NCBI RefSeq assembly: GCF_051014685.1 | Contig: NW_027479022.1 | Span: 186,001 to 250,000, forward strand | DNA: 64,000 nt | Reading direction: 5' to 3' | Source: Ptiloglossa arizonensis | Taxonomy: Eukaryota > Arthropoda > Insecta > Hymenoptera > Colletidae | Part shown: positions 46,060-61,896 of the stretch, piece after piece | Position numbering within the stretch: position 1 is the stretch's first letter | Layout: each line of letters begins with the position of its first letter | Made by a program: the position numbers and the translations under genes | The notes under the pieces: model-generated | Told to the model about the DNA's origin: nothing | Seen by the model: the letters and a program-made list of their open reading frames with translations, nothing else | Databases searched by the model: none

Positions 46060-49000
46060 ATACGTTATACGTTATACGTCATACGTTATACGTTATACGT
46101 TATACGTTATACGTTATACGTTATACGTTATACGTTATACGTTATACGTTATACGTTATACGTTATACGTTATACGTTATGCGTTTTACGTTATTCGTTA
46201 TATGTTATACGTTATACGATATGCGTTATACGTTATACTTTATACGTTATACGATATACGTTATACGTTATACGTTATACGTTATACGTTATACGCTATA
46301 CGTTATACGTTATACGTTATACGTTATACGTTATACGTTATACGTTATACGTTATACGTTATACGTTATACGTTATTCGTAATACGTTAAACGTGATACG
46401 TTATACGTTGTACTTTATACGTTATACGTTATACGTTATTCATAATACGTTATACGTTATACACTACATGTTATACGTTATACGTTATACGTTATACGTT
46501 ATACGTTATACGTTAAACGTTATACGTTATACGTTATACGTCATACGTTATACGTTATTCGTAATACGTTATACGTGATACGTTATACGTTGTACGCTAT
46601 ACGTTATACGTTATACGTTATACGTTATAAGTTATACGTTATACGTCATAGGTTATACGTTATACGTTATACGTTATACGTTATACGTTATACGTTATAC
46701 GTTATACGTTATACGTTATACGTTATACGTTATACGGTATACGTTGTACGTTATACGTTATACGTTATACGTTATACGTTATACGTTTTTCGTTAGAAGT
46801 TATACGTTATACGTTATACGTTATACGTCATAGGTTATACGTTATACGTTATACGTTATACGTTATACATTATGCGTTATACGTTTTACGTTATTCGTTA
46901 TACGTTATACGTTATACGATATACGTTATACGTTATACGTTATACGTTATACGTTATACGCGATACGTTATACGTTATACGTTATACGTTATACGTTATA
47001 CGTTATACGTTATACGTTATACGTCATACGTTATACGTTATACGTTATACGTTATAAGTTATACGTTATACGTTATACGTTATACGTTATACGTTATACG
47101 TTATACGTTATACGTTATACGATATACGTTATACGTTATACGTTATACGTTATACGTTATACGTTATACGTTATACTTTATACGTTATACGTTATACGTC
47201 ATAGGTTATACTTTATACGTTATACGATATACGTTATACGTTATACGTTATACGTTATACGTTATACGTTATACTTTATACGTTATACGTTATACGTTAT
47301 ACGTTATACGTTATACGTTATACGTTATACGTTATACGTTATACGTTATACGTTATACGTTATACGTTATACGTTATTCGTAATACGTTAAACGTGATAC
47401 GTTATACGTTGTACTTTATACGTTATACGTTATACGTTATTCATAATACGTTATACGTTATACATTACATGTTATACGTTATACGTTATACGTTATACGT
47501 TATACGTTAAACGTTATACGTTATACGTTATACGTCATACGTTATACGTTATTCGTAATACGTTATACGTGATACGTTATACGTTGTACGCTATACGTTA
47601 TACGTTATACGTTATACGTTATAAGTTATACGTTATACGTCATAGGTTATACGTTATACGTTATACGTTATACGTTATACGTTATACGTTATACGTTATA
47701 CGTTATACGTTATACGTTATACGGTATACGTTGTACGTTATACGTTATACGTTATACGTTATACGTTATACGTTTTTCGTTAGAAGTTATACGTTATACG
47801 TTATACGTTATGCGTCATAGGTTATACGTTATACGTTATACGTTATACGTTATACATTATGCGTTATACGTTTTACGTTATTCGTTATACGTTATACGTT
47901 ATACGATATACGTTATACGTTATACGTTATACGTTATACGTTATACGCGATACGTTATACGTTATACGTTATACGTTATACGTTATACGTTATACGTTAT
48001 ACGTTATACGTCATACGTTATACGTTATACGTTATACGTTATAAGTTATACGTTATACGTTATACGTTATACGTTATACGTTATACGTTATACGTTATAC
48101 GTTATACGTTATTCGTTATACGTTATACGTTATACGTTATACGTTATACTTTATACGTTATACGTTATACGTCATAGGTTATACGTTATACGTTATACGT
48201 TATACGTTATACGTTATACGTTATACGTTATACGTTATACGTTATACGTTATACGTTATAGGTTATACGTTATACGTTATACGTTTTACGTTATACGTTA
48301 TACGTTATACGTTATACGTTATACGGTATACGTTGTACGTTATATGTCATACGTTATACGTTATACGTTATACGTTTTTCGTTAGAAGTTATACGTTATA
48401 CGTTATACGTTATACGTCATAGGTTATACGTTATACGTTATACGTTATACGTTATACGTTATACATTATGCGTTATACGTTAAACGTTATACGTTATACG
48501 TTATACGTCATACGTTATACGTTATTCGTAATACGTTATACGTGATACGTTATACGTTGTACGCTATACGTTATACGTTATACGTTATACGTTATAAGTT
48601 ATACGTTATACGTCATAGGTTATACGTTATACGTTATACGTTATACGTTATACGTTATACGTGATACGTTATACATTATACGTTATACGTTATACGGTAT
48701 ACGTTGTACGTTATACGTTATACGTTATACGTTATACGTTATACGTTTTTCGTTAGAAGTTATACGTTATACGTTATACGTTATACGTCATAGGTTATAC
48801 GTTATACGTTATACGTTATACGTTATACATTATGCGTTATACGTTAAACGTTATACGTTATACGTTATACGTCATACGTTATACGTTATTCGTAATACGT
48901 TATACGTGATACGTTATACGTTGTACGCTATACGTTATACGTTATACGTTATACGTTATACGTTATACGTTATACGTTATACGTTATACGGTATACGTTG

Positions 49001-52000
49001 TACGTTATACGTTATACGTTATACGTTATACATTATACGTTAAACGTTATACGTTATACGTTATACGTAATACGTTATACGTTATTCGTAATACGTTATA
49101 CGTGATACGTTATACGTTGTACGCTATACGTTATACGTTATACGTTATACGTTATAAGTTATACGTTATACGTCATAGGTTATACGTTATACGTTATACG
49201 TTATACGTTATACGTTATACGTTATACGTTATACGTTATACGTTATACGTTATACGTTATAGGTTATACGTTATACGTTATACGTTTTACGTTATACGTT
49301 ATACGTTATACGTTATACGTTATACGGTATACGTTGTACGTTATATGTCATACGTTATACGTTATACGTTATACGTTTTTCGTTAGAAGTTATACGTTAT
49401 ACGTTATACGTTATACGTCATAGGTTATACGTTATACGTTATACGTTATACGTTATACGTTATACATTATGCGTTATACGTTAAACGTTATACGTTATAC
49501 GTTATACGTCATACGTTATACGTTATTCGTAATACGTTATACGTGATACGTTATACGTTGTACGCTATACGTTATACGTTATACGTTATACGTTATAAGT
49601 TATACGTTATACGTCATAGGTTATACGTTATACGTTATACGTTATACGTTATACGTTATACGTTATACGTTTTTCGTTAGAAGTTATACGTTATACGTTA
49701 TACGTTATACGTCATAGGTTATACGTTATACGTTATACGTTATACGTTATACGTTATACATTATGCGTTATACGTTAAACGTTATACGTTATACGTTATA
49801 CGTCATACGTTATACGTTATTCGTAATACGTTATACGTGATACGTTATACGTTGTACGCTATACGTTATACGTTATACGTTATACGTTATAAGTTATACG
49901 TTATACGTTATACGTTATACGTTATACGTTATACTTTATACGTTATACGTTATACGTTATACGTTATACGTTATACGTTATACGTTATACGTTATACGTT
50001 ATACGTTATACGTTATACGTTATACGTTATACGTTATACGTTATACGTTATACGTTATACTTTATACGTTATACGTTATACGTTATACGTTATACGTTAT
50101 ACGTTATACGTTATACGTTATACGTTATACGTTATACTTTATACGTTATACGTTATACGTTACACGTTATACGTTATACGCTATACGTTATACGTTATAC
50201 GTTATACGTTGTACGTTATACGTTATACGTTATACGTTATACGTTACACATTATACGTTATACGTTATACGTTATACATTACATGTTATACGTTATACGT
50301 TATACGTTATACGTTATACGTTATACGTTATACGTTATACGTTATACGTTATACGTTATACGTTATACGTTATACGTTATACGTTATACGTTATACATTA
50401 CATGTTATACGTTATACGTTATACGTTATACGTTATACGTTATACGTTATACGTTATACGTTATACGTTATACGTTATACGTTATACGTTATACGTTATA
50501 CGTTATACGTTATACTTTATACGTTATACGTTATACGTTATACGTTATACGTTATACGTTATACGTTATACGTTATACGTTATACGTTATACGTTATACG
50601 TTACACGTTATACGTCATAGGTTATACGTTATACGTTATACGTTATACGTTATACGTTATACGTTATACGTTATACGTTATACGTTATACGTCATAGGTT
50701 ATACGTTATACGTTATACGTTATGCGTTATACGTTATACGTTATACGTTATACGTTATACGTTATACGTTATGCGTTACACGTTATACGTTATTAGTTAT
50801 ACGTTATACGGTATACGTTATACGTTGTACGTTACATGTTATACGTTATACGTTATACGTTATACGATATACGTTATACGTTATACGTTATACGTTATAC
50901 GTTATAGGTTGTACGTTATACGCTACACGTTACATGTTATACGTTATACATTATACGTTATACGTTATACGTTATACGTTATACGTTATACGTTATACGT
51001 TATACGTTATACGTTATACGTTATACGTTATACGTTATACGTCATAGGTTATACGTTATATGTTATACGTTATACGTTATACGTTATACGTCATACGTTA
51101 TACGTTATACGTTATACGTTATACGTAATACGTCATACGTTATACGTTATACGTTATACGTTATAAGTTATACGTTATACGTTATACGTTATACGTTATA
51201 CGTTATACGTTATACGTTATACGTTATACGTTATACGTTATACTTTATACGTTATACGTTATACGTTATACGTTATACGTTATACGTTATACGTTATACG
51301 TTATACGTTATACTTTATACGTTATACGTTATACGTTATACGTTATACGTTATACGTTATACGTTGTACGTTATACGTTATAAGATGTACGTTATACGAT
51401 ATACGTTATACGTTATTCGTTATACGTACTTCGTTACACGTTATACGTTATACGTTATACGCTATACGTTTTACGATATTCGATATACGTTATACGTTAT
51501 ACGTTATACGTTATACGTTATACGTTATACTTTATACGTTATACGTTATACGTCATAGGTTATACGTTATACGTTATACGTTATTCGTAATACGTTAAAC
51601 GTGATACGTTATACGTTGTACTTTATACGTTATACGTTATACGATATTCATAATACGTTATACGTTATACATTACATGTTATACGTTATACGTTATACGT
51701 TATACGTTATACGTTAAACGTTATACGTTATACGTTATACGTCATACGTTATACGTTATTCGTAATACGTTATACGTGATACGTTATACGTTGTACGCTA
51801 TACGTTATACGTTATACGTTATACGTTATAAGTTATACGTTATACGTCATAGGTTATACGTTATACGTTATACGTTATACGTTATACGTTGTACGTTATA
51901 CGTTATACGTTATACGTTATACGTTATACGGTATACGTTGTACGTTATACGTTATACGTTATACGTTATACGTTATACGTTTTTCGTTAGAAGTTATACG

Positions 52001-53304
52001 TTGTACGTTATACGTTATACGTTATACGTTATACTTTATACGTTATACGTTATACGTTATACGTTATACGTTATACGTTATACGTTATACGTTATACGTT
52101 ATACGTTATACTTTATACGTTATACGTTATACGTTATACGTTATACGTTATACGTTATACGTTATACGTTATACGTTATACGTTGTACGTTATACGTTAT
52201 ACGTTATACGTTATACGTTACACATTATACGTTATACGTTATACGTTATACATTACATGTTATACGTTATACGTTATACGTTATACGTTATACGTTATAC
52301 GTTATACGTTATACGTTATACGTTATACGTTATACGTTATACGTTATACGTTATACATTACATGTTATACGTTATACGTTATACGTTATACGTTATACGT
52401 TATACGTTATACGTTATACGTTATACGTTATACGTTATACGTTATACGTTATACGTTATACGTTATACTTTATACGTTATACGTTATACGTTATACGTTA
52501 TACGTTATACGTTATACGTTATACGTTATACGTTATACGTTATACGTTATACGTTACACGTTATACGTCATAGGTTATACGTTATACGTTATACGTTATA
52601 CGTTATACGTTATACGTTATACGTTATACGTTATACGTCATAGGTTATACGTTATACGTTATACGTTATGCGTTATACGTTATACATTATACGTTATACG
52701 TTATACGTTATACGTTATGCGTTATACGTTATACGTTATTAGTTATACGTTATACGGTATACGTTATACGTTGTACGTTACATGTTATACGTTATACGTT
52801 ATACGTTATACGATATACGTTATACGTTATACGTTATACGTTATACGTTATAGGTTGTACGTTATACGCTACACGTTACATGTTATACGTTATACATTAT
52901 ACGTTATACGTTATACGTTATACGTTATACGTTATACGTTATACGTTATACGTTATACGTTATACGTTATACGTTATACGTTATACGTCATAGGTTATAC
53001 GTTATATGTTATACGTTATACGTTATACGTTATACGTCATACGTTATACGTTATACGTTATACGTTATACGTAATACGTCATACGTTATACGTTATACGT
53101 TATACGTTATAAGTTATACGTTATACGTTATACGTTATACGTTATACGTTATACGTTATACGTTATACGTTATACGTTATACTTTATACGTTATACGTTA
53201 TACGTTATACGTTATACGTTATACGTTATACGTTATACGTTATACGTTATACTTTATACGTTATACGTTATACGTTATACGTTATACGTTATACGTTATA
53301 CGTT
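46060..53304 (+). repeat. 7,245-bp higher-order repeat, copy 2
   Basis: This is the tandem partner of the preceding block. Private substitutions include A at 49032 (G at 41787) and C at 50181 (T at 42936). The match runs through the two TACTTTA units at 53182 and 53252 and ends before 53,311, where a TACGTTC unit appears that has no partner at 46,066. The constant offset across the whole block, unlike the drifting offsets of the left-hand duplications, points to a recent event. Confidence 0.92.
51381..51485 (+). repeat. B cassette, copy 6
   Basis: Exact 7,245-bp partner of copy 5. Confidence 0.88.
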
Positions 53305-53676
53305 ATACGTTCTACGTTATACGTTGTACGTTATACGTTATACGTTATACGTTATACGTTACACATTATACGTTATACGTTATACGTTATACATTACATG
53401 TTATACGTTATACGTTATACGTTATACGTTATACGTTATACGTTATACGTTATACGTTATACGTTATACGTTATACGTTATACGTTATACGTTATACGTT
53501 ATACATTACATGTTATACGTTATACGTTATACGTTATACGTTATACGTTGTACGTTATACGTTATACGTTATACGTTATACGTTATACGTTATACGTTAT
53601 ACGTTATACGTTATACGTTATACGTTGTACGTTATACGTTATACGTTATACGTTATACGTTGTACGTTATACGTTA

Positions 53677-53781
53677 TAAGATGTACGTTATACGATATAC
53701 GTTATACGTTATTCGTTATACGTACTTCGTTACACGTTATACGTTATACGTTATACGCTATACGTTTTACGATATTCGATA
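53677..53781 (+). repeat. B cassette, copy 7
   Basis: Same unit order; 2,296 bp after copy 6, just beyond the end of the 7,245-bp pair. Confidence 0.88.
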
Positions 53782-56399
53782 TACGTTATACGTTATACGT
53801 TATACGTTATACGTTATACGTTATACTTTATACGTTATACGTTATACGTCATAGGTTATACGTTATACGTTATACGTTATTCGTAATACGTTAAACGTGA
53901 TACGTTATACGTTGTACTTTATACGTTATACGTTATACGTTATACGTTATTCATAATACGTTATACGTTATACATTACATGTTATACGTTATACGTTATA
54001 CGTTATACGTTATACGTTAAACGTTATACGTTATACGTTATACGTTATACGTCATACGTTATACGTTATTCGTAATACGTTATACGTGATACGTTATACG
54101 TTGTACGCTATACGTTATACGTTATACGTTATACGTTATAAGTTATACGTTATACGTCATAGGTTATACGTTATACGTTATACGTTATACGTTATACGTT
54201 GTACGTTATACGTTATACGTTATACGTTATACGTTATACGGTATACGTTGTACGTTATACGTTATACGTTATACGTTATACGTTATACGTTTTTCGTTAG
54301 AAGTTATACGTTATACGTTATACGTTATACGTCATAGGTTATACGTTATACGTTATACGTTATACGTTATACATTATGCGTTATACGTTTTACGTTATTC
54401 GTTATACGTTATACGTTATACGATATACGTTATACGTTATACGTTATACGTTATACGTTATACGCGATACGTTATACGTTATACGTTATACGTTATACGT
54501 TATACGTTATACGTTATACGTTATACGTCATACGTTATACGTTATACGTTATACGTTATAAGTTATACGTTATACGTTATACGTTATACGTTATACGTTA
54601 TACGTTATACGTTATACGTTATACGTTATACGTTATACGTTATACGTTATACGTTATACGTTATACTTTATACGTTATACGTTATACGTCATAGGTTATA
54701 CGTTATACGTTATACGTTATACGTTATACGTTATACGTTATACGTTATACGTTATACGTTATACGTTATAGGTTATACGTTATACGTTATACGTTTTACG
54801 TTATACGTTATACGTTATACGTTATACGTTATACGGTATACGTTGTACGTTATACGTTATACGTTATACGTTATACGTTATACGTTTTTCGTTAGAAGTT
54901 ATACGTTATACGTTATACGTTATACGTCATAGGTTATACGTTATACGTTATACGTTATACGTTATACATTATGCGTTATACGTTAAACGTTATACGTTAT
55001 ACGTTATACGTCATACGTTATACGTTATTCGTAATACGTTATACGTGATACGTTATACGTTGTACGCTATACGTTATACGTTATACGTTATACGTTATAA
55101 GTTATACGTTATACGTCATAGGTTATACGTTATACGTTATACGTTATACGTTATACGTTATACGTTATACGTTATACGTTATACGTTATACGTTATACGT
55201 TATACGGTATACGTTGTACGTTATACGTTATACGTTATACGTTATACGTTATACGTTATACGTTAAACGTTATACGTTATACGTTATACGTCATACGTTA
55301 TACGTTATTCGTAATACGTTATACGTGATACGTTATACGTTGTACGCTATACGTTATACGTTATACGTTATACGTTATAAGTTATACGTTATACGTCATA
55401 GGTTATACGTTATACGTTATACGTTATACGTTATACGTTATACGTTATACGTTATACGTTATACGTTATACGTTATACGGTATACGTTGTACGTTATACG
55501 TTATACGTTATACGTTATACGTTATACATTTTTCGTTAGAAGTTATACGTTATACGTTATACGTTATACGTCATAGGTTATACGTTATACGTTATACGTT
55601 ATACGTTATACATTATGCGTTATACGTTAAACGTTATACGTTATACGTTATACGTCATACGTTATACGTTATTCGTAATACGTTATACGTGATACGTTAT
55701 ACGTTGTACGCTACACGTTATACGTTATACGTTATACGTTATAAGTTATACGTTATACGTCATAGGTTATACGTTATACGTTATACGTTATACGTTATAC
55801 GTTATACGTTATACGTTATACGTTATACGTTATACGTTATACGTTATACGTTATACTTCATACGTTATACGTTATACATTATACGTTATACGTTATACGT
55901 TATACGTTATACGTTATACTTTATACGTTATACGTTATACGTTATACGTTATACGTTATACGTTATACGTTATACGTTATACGTTATACGTTATACTTTA
56001 TACGTTATACGTTATACATTATACGTTATACGTTATACGTTATACGTTATACGTTATACGTTATACGTTCTACGTTATACGTTGTACGTTATACGTTATA
56101 CGTTATACGTTATACGTTACACATTATACGTTATACGTTATACGTTATACATTACATGTTATACGTTATACGCTATACGTTATACGTTATACGTTATACG
56201 TTATACGTTATACGTTATACGTTATACGTTATACGTTATACGTTATACGTTATACGTTATACGTTATACATTACATGTTATACGTTATACGTTATACGTT
56301 ATACGTTATACGTTATACGTTATACGTTATACGTTATACGTTATACGTTGTACGTTATACGTTATACGTTATACGTTATACGTTGTACGTTATACGTTA

Positions 56400-56504
56400 T
56401 AAGATGTACGTTATACGATATACGTTATACGTTATTTGTTATACGTACTTCGTTACACGTTATACGTTATACGTTATACGTTATACGTTTTACGATATTC
56501 GATA
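56400..56504 (+). repeat. B cassette, copy 8
   Basis: Same unit order with a private TTTGTTA for TTCGTTA and TACGTTA for TACGCTA; the last B cassette in the window. Confidence 0.85.
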
Positions 56505-57554
56505 TACGTTATACGTTATACGTTATACGTTATACGTTATACGTTATACGTTATACTTTATACGTTATACGTTACAAGTCATAGGTTATACGTTATACGT
56601 TATACGTTATACGTTATACGGTATACGTTGTACGTTATACGTTATACGTTATACGTTATACGTTATACGTTATACGTTATACGTTATACGTTATACGTTA
56701 TACGTTATACTTTATACGTTATACGTTATACGTTATACGTTATACGTTATACGTTATGCGTTATACGTTACCCGTTATACGTCATAGGTTATACGATATA
56801 CGTTATACGTTATACGTTATACGTTATACGTTATACGCTATACGTTATACGTCATAGGTTATACGTTATACGTTATACGTTATGCGTTATACGTTATACG
56901 TTATACGTTACACGTTATACGTTATACGTTATACGTTATGCGTTATACGTTATACGTTATTAGTTATACGTTATACGGTATACGTTATACGTTGTACGTT
57001 ACATGTTATACGTTATACGTTATACGTTATACGTTATACGATATACGTTATACGTTATACGTTATACGTTATACGTTATACGTTATACGTTGTACGTTAT
57101 ACACTACACGTTACATGTTATACGTTATACATTATACGTTATACGTTATACGTTATACGTTATACGTTATACGTTATACGTTATACGTTATACGTCATAG
57201 GTTATACGTTATATGTTATACGTTATACGTTATACGTTATACGTCATACGTTATACGTTATACGTTATACGTTATACGTTATACGTTATACGTTATACGT
57301 TATACGTTATACGTTATACGTTATACGTTATACGTTATACGTTATACGTTATACGTTATACGTTATACGTTATACGTTATACGTTATACGTTATACGTTA
57401 TACGTTATACTTTATACGTTATACGTTATGCGTTATACGTTATACGTTATACGTTATACGTTATACGTTATACGTTATACGTTATACGTTATAGGTTATA
57501 CGTTATACGTTATACGTTATACGTTACAAGCTATACGTTATACGTCATAGGTTA

Positions 57555-57638
57555 TACGTTGAACGTTATACGTTATACGTAGCATGTAATGCGTCATACG
57601 TTTTTCGTTATTCGTTATACGTTTTTCGTTACAAGTTA
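57555..57638 (+). repeat. A cassette, right-domain form
   Basis: The core is conserved. The unit after it is TACGTTT followed by TTCGTTA TTCGTTA, and the end is CAAGTTA. This is the first A cassette after a gap of about 38 kb. Confidence 0.9.
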
Positions 57639-58002
57639 TACGTTATACGTTATACGTTATACGTCATAGGTTGTACGTTATACGTTATACGTTATACGTT
57701 ATACATTATGCGTTATACGTTTTACGTTATTCGTTATACGTTATACGTTATACGATATACGTTATACGTTATACGTTATACGTTATACGTTATACGTTAT
57801 ACGTTATACGTTATACGTTATACGTAATACGTCATAGGTTATACGTTATACGTTATACGTTATGCGTTATACGTTATACGTTATACGTTATACGTTATGC
57901 GTAATACGTTGTACGATATTCGTTATACGTTATACGTTATTAGTTATACGTTATGCGGTATACGTTATACGTTGTACGTTACATGTTATACGTCATAGGT
58001 TA

Positions 58003-58086
58003 TACGTTGAACGTTATACGTTATACGTAGTATGTAATGCGTCATACGTTTTACGATATTCGTTATACGTCTTTCGTTACAAGTTA
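58003..58086 (+). repeat. A cassette, modified (TATGTAA core)
   Basis: CATGTAA is replaced by TATGTAA, TACGTTA by TACGATA, and the later TACGTTT by TACGTCT. It repeats at 59270. Confidence 0.85.
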
Positions 58087-58821
58087 TACGTTATACGTTA
58101 TACGTTATACGTCATAGGTTATACGTTATACGTTATACGTTATACGTTATACGTTATACATTATACGTTATACGTTATACGTTATACGTTATACGTTATA
58201 CGTTATACGTTATACGTTATACGTTATACGTTATACGTTATACGTTATTCGTTATATGTTATACGTTATACGATATACGTTATATGTCATACGTTATACG
58301 TTATACGTTATGCGTTATACGTTCTACGATATTCGTTATACGTTATACGTTATACGTTATACGTTATACGTTATACGTTATACGTTATACGTCATAGGTT
58401 ATACGTTATACGTTATACGTTATACGTTATACGTTATACGTTATACGTTATACGTTATACGTTATACGTTATACGGTATACGTTGTACGTTATACGTTAT
58501 ACGTTATACGTCATACGTTATACGTTATACGTTATACGTTATACGTTATACGTTATACGTTATACGTTATACGTTATACGTTATACGTTATACGTTATAC
58601 GTTATACGTTATACGTTATACGTTATACGTTATACGTTATACGTTATACGTTATACGTTATACGTTATACGTTATACTTTATACGTTATACGTTATGCGT
58701 TATACGTTATACGTTATACGTTATACGTTATACGTTATACGTTATACGTTATACGTTATAGGTTATACGTTATACGTTATACGTTATACGTTACAAGCTA
58801 TACGTTATACGTCATAGGTTA

Positions 58822-58905
58822 TACGTTGAACGTTATACGTTATACGTAGCATGTAATGCGTCATACGTTTTTCGTTATTCGTTATACGTTTTTCGTTACA
58901 AGTTA
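58822..58905 (+). repeat. A cassette, right-domain form, second copy
   Basis: 1,267-bp partner of the copy at 57555. Confidence 0.9.
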
Positions 58906-59269
58906 TACGTTATACGTTATACGTTATACGTCATAGGTTGTACGTTATACGTTATACGTTATACGTTATACATTATGCGTTATACGTTTTACGTTATTCG
59001 TTATACGTTATACGTTATACGATATACGTTATACGTTATACGTTATACGTTATACGTTATACGTTATACGTTATACGTTATACGTTATACGTAATACGTC
59101 ATAGGTTATACGTTATACGTTATACGTTATGCGTTATACGTTATACGTTATACGTTATACGTTATGCGTAATACGTTGTACGATATTCGTTATACGTTAT
59201 ACGTTATTAGTTATACGTTATGCGGTATACGTTATACGTTGTACGTTACATGTTATACGTCATAGGTTA

Positions 59270-59353
59270 TACGTTGAACGTTATACGTTATACGTAGTAT
59301 GTAATGCGTCATACGTTTTACGATATTCGTTATACGTCTTTCGTTACAAGTTA
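59270..59353 (+). repeat. A cassette, modified, second copy
   Basis: 1,267-bp partner of the modified copy at 58003. Confidence 0.85.
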
Positions 59354-60272
59354 TACGTTATACGTTATACGTTATACGTCATAGGTTATACGTTATACGT
59401 TATACGTTATACGTTATACGTTATACATTATACGTTATACGTTATACGTTATACGTTATACGTTATACGTTATACGTTATACGTTATACGTTATACGTTA
59501 TACGTTATTCGTTATATGTTATACGTTATACGATATACGTTATATGTCATACGTTATACGTTATACGTTATGCGTTATACGTTCTACGATATTCGTTATA
59601 CGTTATACGTTATACGTTATACGTTATACGTTATACGTTATACGTTATACGTTATACGTTATACGTTATACGTTATACGTTATACGTTATACGTTATTCG
59701 TAATACGTTAAACGTGATACGTTATACGTTGTACTTTATACGTTATACGTTATACGTTATTCATAATACGTTATACGTTATACATTACATGTTATACGTT
59801 ATACGTTATACGTTATACGTTATACGTTATACGTTAGACGTTATACGTTATACGTTATACGTCATACGTTATACGTTATTCGTAATACGTTATACGTGAT
59901 ACGTTAAACGTTGTACGCTATACGTTATACGTTATACGTTATACGTTATAAGTTATACGTTATACGTCATAGGTTATACGTTATACGTTATACGTTATAC
60001 GTTATACGTTATACGTTATACGTTATACGTTATACGTTATACGTTATACGGTATACGTTGTACGTTATACGTTATACGTTATACGTTATACGTTATACGT
60101 TTTTCGTTAGAAGTTATACGTTATACGTTATACGTTATACGTCATAGGTTATACGTCATACGTTATACGTTATACGTTATACATTATGCGTTATACGTTT
60201 TACGTTATTCGTTATACGTTATACGTTATACGATATACGTTATACGTTATACGTTATACGTTATACGTTATA

Positions 60273-61896
60273 CGCGATACGTTATACGTTATACGTTATA
60301 CGTTATACGTTATACGTTATACGTTATACGTCATACGTTATACGTTATACGTTATACGTTATAAGTTATACGTTATACGTTATACGTTATACGTTATACG
60401 TTATACGTTATACGTTATACGTTATACGTTATACTTTATACGTTATACGTTATACGTTATACGTTATACGTTATACGTTATACGTTATACGTTATACGTT
60501 ATACTTTATACGTTATACGTTATACGTTATACGTTATACGTTATACGTTATACGTTATACGTTCTACGTTATACGTTGTACGTTATACGTTATACGTTAT
60601 ACGTTATACGTTACACATTATACGTTATACGTTATACGTTATACATTACATGTTATACGTTATACGCTATACGTTATACGTTATACGTTATACGTTATAC
60701 GTTATACGTTATACGTTATACGTTATACGTTATACGTTATACGTTATACATTACATGTTATACGTTATACGTTATACGTTATACGTTATACGTTATACGT
60801 TATACGTTATACGTTATACGTTATACGTTATACGTTATACTTTATACGTTATACGTTACAAGTCATAGGTTATACGTTATACGTTATACGTTATACGTTA
60901 TACGGTATACGTTGTACGTTATACGTTATACGTTATACGTTATACGTTATACGTTATACGTTATACGTTATACGTTATACGTTATACGTTATACTTTATA
61001 CGTTATACGTTATACGTTATACGTTATACGTTATACGTTATGCGTTATACGTTACCCGTTATACGTCATAGGTTATACGTTATACGTTATACGTTATACG
61101 TTATATGTTATTAGTTATACGTTATACGGTATACGTTATACGTTGTACGTTACATGTTATACGTTATACGTTATACGTTATACGATATACGTTATACGTT
61201 ATACGTTATACGTTATACGTTATACTTTGTACGTTATACACTACACGTTACATGTTATACGTTATACATTATACGTTATATGTTATACGTTATACGTTAT
61301 ACGTTATACGTTATACATTATACGTTATACGTCATAGGTTATACGTTATATGTTATACGTTATACGTTATACGTTATACGTCATACGTTATACGTTATAC
61401 GTTATACGTTATACGTTATACGTTATACGTTATACGTTATACGTTATACGTTATACGTTATACGTTATACGTTATACGTTATACGTTATACGTTATACGT
61501 TATACGTTATACGTCATACGTTATACGTTATACGTTGAACGTTATACGTTATACGTAGCATGTAATGCGTCATACGTTTTTCGTTATTCGTTATACGTTT
61601 TTCGTTACAAGTTATACGTTATACGTTATACGTTATACGTCATAGGTTGTACGTTATACGTTATACGTTATACGTTATACATTATGCGTTATACGTTCTA
61701 CGTTATTCGTTATACGTTATACGTTATACGATATACGTTATACGTTATACGTTATACGTTATACGTTATACGTTATACGTTATACGTTATACGTTATACG
61801 TTATACGTTATACGTTATACGGTATACGTTGTACGTTATACGTTATACGTTATACGTTATACGTTATACGTTTTTCGTTAGAAGTTATACGTTATA
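60273..61896 (+). repeat. 1.62-kb higher-order repeat, copy 1
   Basis: The block is defined by the rare GCGATACG marker at 60273 and again at 61897 (offset 1,624 bp). TACGTTC at 60561/62185, the C cassette variant at 61240/62864 and CCCGTTA near 61,053/62,677 share that offset. From the A cassette on (61531/63148) the offset is 1,617, one unit less. Confidence 0.88.
61531..61614 (+). repeat. A cassette, right-domain form, third copy
   Basis: Same form as at 57555, but preceded by TACGTCA TACGTTA rather than TACGTCA TAGGTTA. Confidence 0.88.

Larger units (their letters stand above)
53305..57229 (+). repeat. Mosaic block with B cassettes and CCCGTTA marker
   Basis: There is no gene here. It begins with a TACGTTC unit, followed by CACATTA and TACATTA CATGTTA groups, B cassettes at 53677 and 56400, and several GAAGTTA motifs. 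The part from about 56.0 kb resembles 60.5-61.3 kb (TACGTTC near 56,067 and 60,561, offset 4,494 bp; CCCGTTA near 56,769 and again near 61,053 and 62,677). The C cassette at 57,103 carries ACTA in place of GCTA, a form shared only with those at 61,240 and 62,864. Confidence 0.75.
57230..58509 (+). repeat. 1,267-bp higher-order repeat, copy 1
   Basis: Markers recur 1,267 bp (181 units) downstream: GTCATACG at 57243 and 58510, the A cassette at 57555 and 58822, and a modified A cassette at 58003 and 59270. The last ~120 bp, from TACGTCA TAGGTTA near 58,391, has no partner in copy 2. Confidence 0.85.
58510..59657 (+). repeat. 1,267-bp higher-order repeat, copy 2
   Basis: This is the tandem partner of the preceding block, matching until about 59,657. 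It then passes into the TTCGTAA/AACGTGA series near 59,697 that is typical of the 27-54-kb domain, so a junction lies in the pure run at about 59,600-59,690. Confidence 0.8.

Noticed and set aside
38815..53304. Assembly artefact explaining the 7,245-bp pair
   Set aside because: Not excluded, but copy-private substitutions and the replaced tract at 40,741-40,860 show that the copies differ, which argues against a simple duplicated contig segment.
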